Source: Phycisphaeraceae bacterium
GTDB lineage: Bacteria; Planctomycetota; Phycisphaerae; Phycisphaerales; UBA1924
NCBI GenBank assembly: GCA_019636845.1
Contig: JAHBWV010000001.1
Location: 186,001 to 250,000, forward strand
Length of the DNA: 64,000 bases
Direction: 5' to 3'
This document shows, one piece after another, positions 24,597 through 32,194 of this stretch. Under the pieces are notes generated by a model. It made no database searches, was not told the DNA's origin, and worked only from the letters and a program-made list of their open reading frames with translations. The translations under genes and the position numbers were made by a program. Positions within the stretch are counted from its first letter, which is position 1; each line of letters opens with the position of its first letter.

Positions 24597-25139
24597 TCAC
24601 GCCCCCGGCTTGCTCACATGCTGATCAAGCAGGATCGGGTTCCCATCCGGATCAGTGAGCATGATGTACGCCGGGCCGGTCGATGTCTCATCCGCAGGCG
24701 GTGCGGGCTCGATCCCGCGCGCACGAAGCAGCGCCTGAATCTCGCGGACATCATCAAAGTCCGCAACCGGCTGCGCACTCCGGTCCCACCCCGGATTGAA
24801 CGTGAGTGTGTTCCTCGGGAACATCCCCTGAAACAGCCCGATCGTCGCGCTCTCGTTCTGCATGATCAGCCAGTTCTGATCCTGGTCGCCGCCAAACACC
24901 GTGAATCCGAGCTTCTCATAGAACGCGCGCGATGCCGCGATGTCCTTCACGCTCAGACTCACCGAGAAGTTGCCGAGTCGCATGGGCCGAACCTCCTTGA
25001 CCTGCATCTGATGCTGCTCCTGAGGCGGTGCTGCGCCCGCCACCTCCGCGCCATTCCCATCAAACAGCCGCGCCGCGCCATGCGTCACGCCGATGCCAAC
25101 GAGCAGGGACACCGCCGACACGAGACATGCACGAGACAT
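24597..25139 (-). CDS. Exported VOC (glyoxalase/bleomycin resistance) family protein
   Basis: 180 residues. An N-terminal signal-like segment (SRACLVSAVSLLVGIGVTHG) precedes a single vicinal-oxygen-chelate domain: NFSVSLSVKDIAASRAFYEK, LGFTVFGGD, NWLIMQNES, then AYIMLTDPDGNPILLDQH at the C terminus. VOC proteins bind metals or small molecules; the partner is unknown. Start at 25139 chosen for GGAGGT just upstream; 25151 is an alternative without a binding site. An exported VOC protein is less common than the cytoplasmic type. Confidence 0.75.
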   Translation of the reverse strand: MSRACLVSAVSLLVGIGVTHGAARLFDGNGAEVAGAAPPQEQHQMQVKEVRPMRLGNFSVSLSVKDIAASRAFYEKLGFTVFGGDQDQNWLIMQNESATIGLFQGMFPRNTLTFNPGWDRSAQPVADFDDVREIQALLRARGIEPAPPADETSTGPAYIMLTDPDGNPILLDQHVSKPGA

Positions 25140-25218
25140 ACAGACCTCCATGTGGAAAGCCACCTGCGCGCACCAGTCTACCACAACAAGCCCGCCACGC
25201 GCCGGGCAGCACACCGGC

Positions 25219-26028
25219 TCACACCGCGCCCGCGACCAAGCTCTTCATCTCAGCCACGGCCTGCCGCATCCCCGTAAACACCGCGCGGCACACAATCGCG
25301 TGCCCGATGTGCAGTTCCTCGATCCCGACGAGCTCCGCGATGGGCCGCACATTGGCATAGTTCAGCGCGTGCCCCGCGTTGAAGCGCATGCCGCGTGCCA
25401 TGATCCGCTCGCCCGCATCGTGCACGCGCTCCAGCGCGGCGGCGAGCGCTGCACCGCCCGCGCCCACGCGGAAGTCGCCACCCGCGCTCGCGAACGCCGT
25501 CGCGTAAGGGCCCGTGTGCAGCTCGCAGCAGTCAAAGCCCGCATCCCCTGCGGCATCGACCTGTGCGAGATCCGCATCGATGAACGCCGACACCACGATC
25601 CCCGCCCCCTTCAATCTCTCCACCACGGACTTCATGCGATGCTGCTGGCCCGCAACATCAAGCCCGCCCTCAGTCGTCACTTCCTGCCGACCCTCGGGCA
25701 CCAGCGTGACCATCTGCGGACGACCGCCGTTCATGCTCGACACGCGATGCCGCAGCGCGATCGCCACCATCTCATCCGCCGCGGCCATCTCAAGGTTCAC
25801 CCTCACCCGCGCCACGCGGCACAGCAGCTCGAGGTCCCGATCATTCACGTGACGCCGATCCTCACGCAGATGGATCGTCAGCACATCCGCCCCGCCAAGC
25901 ACCGCCTCGTGTGCCGCGAGAACCGGATCGGGTTCCTCCGTCCCCTCAACGACTCCCACCGCGCCGTGGCGATAGCGGGCCTGGCGGATGGTCGCGACGT
26001 GATCGATGTTGACGCCGAGTGATGCCAT
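25219..26028 (-). CDS. pdxJ: Pyridoxine 5'-phosphate synthase
   Basis: PdxJ joins 1-deoxy-D-xylulose 5-phosphate with 3-amino-2-oxopropyl phosphate to make pyridoxine 5'-phosphate (DXP-dependent vitamin B6 route). The 269-residue product matches the family along its length: LGVNIDHVATIRQARY, ADVLTIHLREDRRHVNDRDL, VNLEMAAADEMV, LVPEGRQEVTTEGGLD, SAFIDADLAQVDAA, ELHTGPYA, GHALNY and EELHIGHAIV. The conserved His and Glu residues in these motifs are present. The VOC gene follows on the same strand after 79 bases. Confidence 0.95.
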   Translation of the reverse strand: MASLGVNIDHVATIRQARYRHGAVGVVEGTEEPDPVLAAHEAVLGGADVLTIHLREDRRHVNDRDLELLCRVARVRVNLEMAAADEMVAIALRHRVSSMNGGRPQMVTLVPEGRQEVTTEGGLDVAGQQHRMKSVVERLKGAGIVVSAFIDADLAQVDAAGDAGFDCCELHTGPYATAFASAGGDFRVGAGGAALAAALERVHDAGERIMARGMRFNAGHALNYANVRPIAELVGIEELHIGHAIVCRAVFTGMRQAVAEMKSLVAGAV

Positions 26029-26055
26029 GCCGAATCGTACGACACACCCAGCCCA

Positions 26056-26985
26056 TCAGAGCTTGCCCATCTGCCGCCAGATGATGAACACGGCCATTCC
26101 CAGCAGGAAGAGAGCAAAGACCTGGCGGAGGACCCGCTGGTTGAGCTTCGAGCCGATCGCCGCGCCCGCGACCGAGCCGAGCATGCCGAGAAACGAGAAC
26201 ACCGCGATCGTGTTCCAGTCGATCCCCATCCCGAACGTCGCGAGCGTGACCTGGTACTTGGCGAACCCGACGACGCAGTTGATGACGATCAGCGTGAGCG
26301 AGGTGCCGACGGCGTTCTTCATGGGCACGCCAGCGAGCAGCACAAGCGCGGGCACGATCAGGAAGCCGCCGCCGATACCGACCAGACCGGTGACCAGTCC
26401 GAGCCCGAATCCGATGAGAACGAGCAGCCATGATGGGGCTGTCGAGGTGCGGTCCCCGATGGCCTCCTTCGCACGCGAAGTCCCCGCCATCCGTGCCGCG
26501 GCCACCAGCATGATCGCCCCAAGCATCACCAACTGGACCTCGCCCGGGATGAAGCGGGCGAGGAACGCGCCAAGCAGCGAGCCCCCGACCCCCGGCAGCC
26601 CGAACCACGCGACCGCCCGCCAGACGACGTGGCCCTTGATGGCCTCGCGGATCGCCCCGAAGCACGCGATCGCGCCGACAATCGCGAGGGACTCGGCGAT
26701 GGCCTGCTTCTCGGGATGCTTCACGAGATACACGAGAATCGGAACCGTAAGGATGGAACCGCCCGAACCCAAGAGTCCGAGGGAGAGACCGATGAGGATG
26801 GCACCGATCCAGGCGGTGATCATGGGTGAACCGTGAGGATACACGGGAAAGCCCGGAGGGGAGGTGATCACGTGCGAATCAGCGATGTTGGCCGCGGCAT
26901 TCTCATCCGGCAGAATGTTATTGCTGAAGGGGTTCGTTCTTGGTAATGAGCCGCACGTGAAGGATTCGTGTGGGGTCGCGGTCAT
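26056..26985 (-). CDS. TauE/SafE family sulfite exporter-like permease
   Basis: From the Met at 26823 the protein is a typical 255-residue TauE/SafE permease with about eight membrane helices and two family repeats: ILIGLSLGLLGSGGSILTVP and LGLVTGLVGIGGGFLIVPAL. These permeases are linked to export of sulfite or other sulfur-containing anions. I give 26985 as the start because its ATG overlaps the stop of the upstream gene as ATGA; this adds a 54-residue non-membrane leader of doubtful coding quality, so 26823 is a serious alternative. The neighbouring rhodanese-type gene supports a sulfur role. Confidence 0.8.
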   Translation of the reverse strand: MTATPHESFTCGSLPRTNPFSNNILPDENAAANIADSHVITSPPGFPVYPHGSPMITAWIGAILIGLSLGLLGSGGSILTVPILVYLVKHPEKQAIAESLAIVGAIACFGAIREAIKGHVVWRAVAWFGLPGVGGSLLGAFLARFIPGEVQLVMLGAIMLVAAARMAGTSRAKEAIGDRTSTAPSWLLVLIGFGLGLVTGLVGIGGGFLIVPALVLLAGVPMKNAVGTSLTLIVINCVVGFAKYQVTLATFGMGIDWNTIAVFSFLGMLGSVAGAAIGSKLNQRVLRQVFALFLLGMAVFIIWRQMGKL

Positions 26986-27344
26986 GGGTCGCGAGTTTCG
27001 GACTGTCGATTCGGGGGTGAGTCTTTCGATGGCTGCTTGCCCAAGCTGCTCATGAAATCCAGGTATCGACACATCAAGGGGCCGACCAGTCGCCACGGGT
27101 GATTGAAGCCAATGCGAAGTATGAACCCGAGCGCGGTGTCCCCGATCATGACAAGGAACATGAGCAGCGCGAGCCGGCCGATGACTTGTCCGATCGGCGA
27201 CCTCTCCGGCAAAGGGCCGTTGAACAGCCAGATGTTCACCCACACCGCCAGGCCAAACCCGAAGATGAACATGAGACCCCAGATCCAACTGCGGATCGGT
27301 CCTAGCGCGGCGTACGCGTCGTTCTGTGGCTTCGGCCGTCGCAT
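26982..27344 (-). CDS. Small membrane protein of unknown function
   Basis: 120 residues with two or three hydrophobic segments (IWGLMFIFGFGLAVWVNIWL and GRLALLMFLVMIGDTALGFI) and polar ends. I do not recognise a family. It lies between the rhodanese-type gene (21-base gap) and the TauE gene (ATGA overlap), so it is probably part of a sulfur-handling operon, perhaps as an accessory membrane subunit. Confidence 0.65.
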   Translation of the reverse strand: MRRPKPQNDAYAALGPIRSWIWGLMFIFGFGLAVWVNIWLFNGPLPERSPIGQVIGRLALLMFLVMIGDTALGFILRIGFNHPWRLVGPLMCRYLDFMSSLGKQPSKDSPPNRQSETRDP

Positions 27345-27365
27345 CGACCCCTCAGGAACTGGTAG

Positions 27366-28835
27366 TTACTTCGCACCGCGTTCGACGGATCCACCGGCTT
27401 TTTCCCACGCCATGAAGCCGCCGGCCATGTTGGTCACGGTGTGTCCGCGGCGTTGGAGATACGCGCAGGCGCGAGCGGAGCGCACGCCGCCGCGGCAGTG
27501 GACGAGGATGTCCGCATCCTTGGGGATCTGGTCGAGGGCGGTGGCCAGACGCGTGTGCGAGACGTTCATCAGTCCGGCTGGATGGTCGGCAACGCGGGCT
27601 TCCGTGTGTTCGCCGAGTTTGCGGACATCGAGGACGAAGGTCTTACCTTTGGCGATACGGGCCTTGGCATCGGTGGCGGAGATCTCGGCGATGGTGGCCA
27701 GGTTCACGCCGGAGGCGGCGGCCTCCACGACGACGTCGGGCGTGGCCCAGCCGACGATGCGATCGATGCCGACGCGGACAAGGTCGCGGATCGCTTCGTC
27801 GAGCTTGGACGGCTCGATGATGAGGACAACGTCTTCGGCGGGATCGATGAGCGAGCCGCCCTCGGTGGGGAACTGGGTGTTGATGAGGAGGGAGAGCGAG
27901 CCCTTGATGTGGCCGCTGGCGAACTGGTCCCACGGGCGGGTGTCGACGAGCGCGACTTTCTGTGTATCGAGGGTTGCGAGCTGCTTGGCGTCGATCTTCA
28001 GCGGCTTCGGAAGCGAACCGAGAATTGCCGGGCCGTCGCGGTTCTCGAACTTCATCCGCGCGAAGTAGGAGGGAGGATCGGGCTGGTCGCTGAGGACATA
28101 GTCGGTGAAGGTGTTTTCGGTTGTCGCGGCCTTCAGGGCTGGATTGAAGCGCTTCTCGTAGCCGACGGTGGTCTGCGGGACTGCGCCGAGGGCCTTGCCG
28201 CACGCGGAGCCGGAGCCGTGCGCGGGCCAGACCTGGAGGTATTCGGGAAGGTCGAGAAACTTTGTGATGCTGTGGTGCAGGATCTTGGCGGACGAGGCCG
28301 CCATGCCGTGTTGCCCCGCGGCGGACTCCAAGAGATCGGGTCTTCCGACATCGCCGACAAAGACGAAGTCGCCGGTGGCGATGCCCATGGGCTCGGTCGC
28401 GCCGGCACCGAGGTCGGTGACGAGGAAGCAGATGTGCTCGGGTGTGTGGCCGGGCGTGTGGATGGCCTTGAACTGGATGTTGCCGACCTTGAACGTGCTG
28501 CCATCTTTGAGTTCGACGTGGTCGTACCAGATCGGCTGCTCGGGGGTCGAGCCCGACTTCTTGTCGAGCCAGCGGTAGTTCCAGTCGGGCCCTCCCATGC
28601 CGGAGATGTAGAGCTTCGCGCCCTGCTCGGCCAGTTCGCGCGCGCCGGAGAGGTAATCGGCGTGGATGTGCGTCTCGGCTACGGCGACGATGCGGAGCCC
28701 CTCTTTGCGGGCGATCGCCTGGTAGCGATCGACATCGCGTTCGGGATCGATGATGATGGCCTCGCCCGTCTTCTGGCATCCGATCAGGTACGCGCCTTGC
28801 GCGAGCGTCTCGTCGTAGATCTGTCGAAAGAGCAC
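27366..28835 (-). CDS. Metallo-beta-lactamase-fold hydrolase with two rhodanese domains
   Basis: 489 residues. The N-terminal ~250 residues are a metallo-beta-lactamase fold of the persulfide-dioxygenase (ETHE1/BLH) group: ETHIHADYLSGARELA, HTPGHTPEHICFLV and GDFVFVGDVGRPDLL. The metal motif reads THIHADY where the classic motif is THxHxDH. Two rhodanese domains follow, at ~270-370 and ~385-480. The first lacks the active Cys (VVLIIEPS); the second has it in ILVHCRGGVRSA. Such fusions oxidise or transfer sulfane sulfur. Context with TauE agrees with sulfite or persulfide handling. Confidence 0.85.
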   Translation of the reverse strand: MLFRQIYDETLAQGAYLIGCQKTGEAIIIDPERDVDRYQAIARKEGLRIVAVAETHIHADYLSGARELAEQGAKLYISGMGGPDWNYRWLDKKSGSTPEQPIWYDHVELKDGSTFKVGNIQFKAIHTPGHTPEHICFLVTDLGAGATEPMGIATGDFVFVGDVGRPDLLESAAGQHGMAASSAKILHHSITKFLDLPEYLQVWPAHGSGSACGKALGAVPQTTVGYEKRFNPALKAATTENTFTDYVLSDQPDPPSYFARMKFENRDGPAILGSLPKPLKIDAKQLATLDTQKVALVDTRPWDQFASGHIKGSLSLLINTQFPTEGGSLIDPAEDVVLIIEPSKLDEAIRDLVRVGIDRIVGWATPDVVVEAAASGVNLATIAEISATDAKARIAKGKTFVLDVRKLGEHTEARVADHPAGLMNVSHTRLATALDQIPKDADILVHCRGGVRSARACAYLQRRGHTVTNMAGGFMAWEKAGGSVERGAK

Positions 28836-28896
28836 ACAACCTCCAGAATCCCGCGGCCTCGGTCGCCGCGTTCAGGACATCATCTTATTCGAGTTG

Positions 28897-29967
28897 TCAC
28901 CACTCCATCGGACGTCCGCTCCGCGCGCTCTCGAGTTCGAGCTCCAGCAACCGGCAGACCCGCACGGCGTCATCGGCTGTGACACGAAGGTTCCGTGTTG
29001 GATTACGGGTCGAATACCTCCGAGCGACGTACTCGACGAAGTGACGGACCTCGCCGTCGTAACCGCTGACGGGGGGCATCACAACAGCGCGGCATTCGCC
29101 CCCGACGCTGAGTTGCAGGGGCTCGGGCCTCGCGAGATCCCAATCGACGACGCCTCGCTCAAACTCCGCGGTGTAACGCATGCGGAAGGGGAAGCCGTCG
29201 GCAACCCACGCACCCTCGGCGATGACGATATCGGGTGCGTCCCGATGCGTGTAGTGATAACGCGTGACGATGTGATCGACGTGGCCCGCGCTGGAGACGG
29301 ACGCGGGCGGGCCGAAGAGCCAGAGGACGATGTCGGCATCGTGGATGTGAAGATCGAAGAGCGCGCCGCCGCAGCGAGCGGGGTCGTTGTAATAGTCGCG
29401 CGACCAGCCCGGGCGGCTGCCCATGCGCTGGAGTGTGAGGGCGCGGAGAGGTCCGAGCGACCAGTCGTTAACTCGGGCCTTCAGCCAGTCCCAGCCGCTC
29501 CAGAAGCGCATGCAATGCGCGGGCATGCAGAGGACATGCTGGCGTTCGGCTTCTTCCGCGGCTGCCGCGACCTCGCGGGCCTTCGCGCTGGAGAGGGCGA
29601 CGGGTTTCTCGATGAGCGTGTGCTTACCGGAGCGGAGCATCTGGATGGCGATCTCGGCGTGCGTGTCGGTGGGCGTGCAGATGCTGACGAGATCGATGCC
29701 GGGATCGGCGGCCATGGCGCGCCAGTCGGTCATAAAGCGGACGCGCGTGGGGTCGATGGAGGCGCGGGTGGAGCCGGCCTGCTCGATGTTGCCCGAGATG
29801 CTGCTGGCACCGGAGATCAGTTCGTTCCAGTCTTCGGGACGCGTTGCGCAGCAGGCGACGACCTCGCACGGCAGGCCGTCGGCCGCGGCGGCGTTGTATG
29901 CGCGCAGGTGCGTGCGCCCCATGAATCCCAGTCCGATGATCCCAACGCGAACGGCACGTTCAGGCAT
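28897..29967 (-). CDS. Gfo/Idh/MocA family oxidoreductase
   Basis: 356 residues. NAD(P)-dependent sugar or inositol dehydrogenase family: Rossmann start VRVGIIGLGFMGRTHLRAY, IDLVSICTPTDTHAE, the active-site strand GKHTLIEKPVALS (Lys of EKP), and GGALFDLHIHDADIVLWLFG with the conserved G-x-x-x-D-x-x-x-H-x-x-D pattern. Substrate unknown. Start at 29967 chosen for GGAG seven bases before the Met. It stands alone, with the poly-G region upstream. Confidence 0.85.
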   Translation of the reverse strand: MPERAVRVGIIGLGFMGRTHLRAYNAAAADGLPCEVVACCATRPEDWNELISGASSISGNIEQAGSTRASIDPTRVRFMTDWRAMAADPGIDLVSICTPTDTHAEIAIQMLRSGKHTLIEKPVALSSAKAREVAAAAEEAERQHVLCMPAHCMRFWSGWDWLKARVNDWSLGPLRALTLQRMGSRPGWSRDYYNDPARCGGALFDLHIHDADIVLWLFGPPASVSSAGHVDHIVTRYHYTHRDAPDIVIAEGAWVADGFPFRMRYTAEFERGVVDWDLARPEPLQLSVGGECRAVVMPPVSGYDGEVRHFVEYVARRYSTRNPTRNLRVTADDAVRVCRLLELELESARSGRPMEW

Positions 29968-30010
29968 GCTCACGCTCCACAATGTTCATATGAACTCGTT
30001 GCGAAATCTA

Positions 30011-30048
30011 TTGACAGGGGGGGGGGGGGGGGGGACGGGCAGGATAAT
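30011..30048 (+). promoter_or_regulatory. Promoter-like element containing an 18-G tract
   Basis: TTGACA (30011-30016), then 18 consecutive G (30017-30034), ACGGGCAG, then GATAAT (30043-30048). The spacer is 26 bases; about 9 G would restore a 17-base spacer. The tract also lies inside a 28-codon frame (29990-30076). Either way its length could change expression by slippage. The count could be affected by sequencing error. Confidence 0.4.
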
Positions 30049-30088
30049 GCGGTGGAGTTATGATGGACCATTGTAAGAGGAGGTTCAC

Positions 30089-30472
30089 ATGCTGATGCTC
30101 GCAATCGGAGCCGTGCTCTTGTCAGCCCCGACCAGAGACGACGGACATCTCGTGATCTATCCCAAGATACCCTGGCTGCGGATATCTCGCGGCCCGGGCG
30201 ATCATCTGGGCCGGGGCGTCCGCTGGTTGGCCATGGAAATGGGCTTGTGGAGGTGCGTCCGCGCTGGTAGTCTCATGCCATGGAGGAGTACGCATGAGAA
30301 ATCTATTGATACCGGTGGTCGGTGTGTCGCTGGTTGGCATGTCGATGCTGGCGGGTGCCGCGAACGCGCAGTATGTGTATGTCGAGATTCCGTTGTTGCC
30401 GGGCACGGTGCAGGGTGGTGCGTATGGCGTGAACGATGCGGGCGATGTCGTGGGCTGGTGCCGCGCGAGTGA
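30089..30472 (+). CDS. Possible small exported protein upstream of the HAF-repeat gene
   Basis: A very good ribosome-binding site (AGAGGAGG) precedes this ATG. The product starts with a signal-like segment (MLMLAIGAVLLSAP), then a polar stretch up to about residue 68. After that the frame runs out of phase into the HAF-repeat gene and looks non-coding, so a stop may have been lost or the gene may be a broken remnant. I cannot assign a function. It follows the poly-G element by ~40 bases. Confidence 0.25.
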   Translation: MLMLAIGAVLLSAPTRDDGHLVIYPKIPWLRISRGPGDHLGRGVRWLAMEMGLWRCVRAGSLMPWRSTHEKSIDTGGRCVAGWHVDAGGCRERAVCVCRDSVVAGHGAGWCVWRERCGRCRGLVPRE

Positions 30473-31919
30473 CAACATGCACTACGGATTCTTGTATGAG
30501 AGCGACACGGGTAACGTGATCAATCTCGGCGCGCTGGGTACTTCGGCTGCGGGGTTGTTGATCGGGCCGCGGGCGATCAATGACGACCGTGAGGTGGTTG
30601 GCGTTTGGGGATGCGCTTGCGCTGGAGGGGCAAGGGCGTTTTATTGGAATCCCAACCTCGGATTCATGGACATCTCGTACCAGCCGCGGCCGGGCGATGT
30701 CGTCTTTGCGGGTGCGTTTGGGATCAATCGTGATGGTCAGGTGGCGGGCGTGAATGTGTTGCTGTGCCCGAACGTCAACTTTGCGGTTCAGGCCGCGGCG
30801 TTGTGGACGGATCCGACAGATCCGCAGACACCCCCGGTGCCGGTGTTCCCATCCCCCTTCGCCTGCGGCATTGGCGGCTTCGGGCTTGGGATCAACAACA
30901 TCGGTGCTGTGTGCGGATGGGTGCAGGTCTCGGAAGGGGGCTTCAGCTGGACTCGCGCGACAGTGGCGGGCGTTCAGCTGCCGACTTTCTCGCCGGCGCA
31001 GGGCGGCCACTCGACCGCGTTTGCGATTAACAACGGTGGCGTCGCGTGTGGGTATTCGGAGGATCGCTCTGGGAGCGGCCCTGCATCCAGCGCGTGCTAC
31101 TGGTTGCCGGGGGGGCAGATCAACCGGCTCAACGGGATTCCCGCGGGCACCATATTCGGACAGGCACTTGCTCTGAATGATGAGGGCGATGTCGTTGGCT
31201 GGACCGGCCCGAGTACGGGCTCTCGCGCGGTCATCTGGCCCGGGCTTTCCGACACACCGATTGATCTCAACACCTTGCTCATCAACTCGCCCGGCACCGG
31301 CCGGATATTGTTCACGGCCGAGGATATCAGCAATACGGGCTTTGTTGTCGGGCGGCTGAGCCAGGGCTTGAACGCGCGAGCGTATCTGCTCGTGCCATGC
31401 GACCTTCTGGAGATCGGCTCGCCACGTGACGCTGTGTCGTGCGCATCGGGTCCGGCGACGTTCTCGGTTTCGATTTCGGGATCTGCGAGTTTCCAGTGGC
31501 AGGTCAACACGGGCACGCCGGAATCACCGATGTGGTGCGATCTTGTCGATGGCGTTGTTGGAGGCGCGTGCGCGGGCGGTTCATCACTGGCGATGTTCAG
31601 CGGTGCCTTGACGAGTTCGCTCTCCATCACATCGATGGGTCTGGCGGATCAGCGTGAGTACCGCTGCGTCGCAAGCACCGGGTGTGGTCTTCGGACATCA
31701 GAACCCGCGCTGCTCACGGTCTGCCTTCCGGATGTGAACTGCGACCTCGAGACGGACATCCTCGACTTCCTGGACTTCCTCGATGCGTTTGGGGTCTGCA
31801 ACGGTCAGCCGTCACCGTGCGCCAGTTCGAACGGGATCAGCCCGGACTTCAACGGAGACACCATCGTCGATATCCTCGACTTCCTGGACTTCATTGATGC
31901 CTTTGGGCGGGGGTGCTGA
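30294..31919 (+). CDS. Secreted HAF-repeat protein with Ig-like domain and dockerin-like C terminus
   Basis: 541 residues. Signal peptide to AGAANAQ (about residue 25). Residues ~30-365 hold about seven HAF-type repeats of the pattern AxGIN-xGxVVGW (for example AYGVNDAGDVVGWC, AFGINRDGQVAGVN, ALALNDEGDVVGWT), likely forming a beta-propeller. An Ig-like region follows at ~375-475 (ATFSVSISGSASFQWQV, ADQREYRCVAST). The C-terminal module has two calcium loops (DVNCDLETDILD, DFNGDTIVDILD) and ends FGRGC. Start supported by GGAGG. Codon use is less strict than in the other secreted genes. Extracellular, ligand unknown. Confidence 0.75.
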   Translation: MRNLLIPVVGVSLVGMSMLAGAANAQYVYVEIPLLPGTVQGGAYGVNDAGDVVGWCRASDNMHYGFLYESDTGNVINLGALGTSAAGLLIGPRAINDDREVVGVWGCACAGGARAFYWNPNLGFMDISYQPRPGDVVFAGAFGINRDGQVAGVNVLLCPNVNFAVQAAALWTDPTDPQTPPVPVFPSPFACGIGGFGLGINNIGAVCGWVQVSEGGFSWTRATVAGVQLPTFSPAQGGHSTAFAINNGGVACGYSEDRSGSGPASSACYWLPGGQINRLNGIPAGTIFGQALALNDEGDVVGWTGPSTGSRAVIWPGLSDTPIDLNTLLINSPGTGRILFTAEDISNTGFVVGRLSQGLNARAYLLVPCDLLEIGSPRDAVSCASGPATFSVSISGSASFQWQVNTGTPESPMWCDLVDGVVGGACAGGSSLAMFSGALTSSLSITSMGLADQREYRCVASTGCGLRTSEPALLTVCLPDVNCDLETDILDFLDFLDAFGVCNGQPSPCASSNGISPDFNGDTIVDILDFLDFIDAFGRGC

Positions 31920-31929
31920 GTCACCTGGT

Positions 31930-32073
31930 CACGAAACGCGGCGTTCCCACGCACATTCTCTGCATCAACGGGCCGGTGCGATGTGGAAGCCCGAGTACAA
32001 CCAACACCGACCGTACTCGTCTCATGGGTATGTGCCTCCTGCGGTCTACGCTGCGGTCTGCGGCGCGGAGCCG
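31930..32073 (+). pseudogene. IS3-family transposase remnant (C-terminal fragment)
   Basis: From 31981 the frame reads WKPEYNQHRPYSSHGYVPPA and then VYAAVCG, a clear match to the end of IS3-family OrfB transposases (W-x-x-E/D-YN-x-x-RPHSSLGY-x-TPAEFAA). Just upstream, another frame (NAAFPRTFSASTGRCDVEA) matches the preceding segment, so a frameshift separates the two near 31985. Only the last ~45 residues remain. The rest of the 275-base intergenic stretch (31920-32194) shows no gene. Confidence 0.55.
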
Positions 32074-32194
32074 TTGATGAGTTCGTTCCAACCGGTCTCT
32101 CAAGAGGCGCGGCAAGCAAGGATGTCTCACAGCGAGCCGCCCCGTGCCGTGGACAATCGGCGAGTGTAGCGTGTCGGTGGAGTTGTACGGATGC

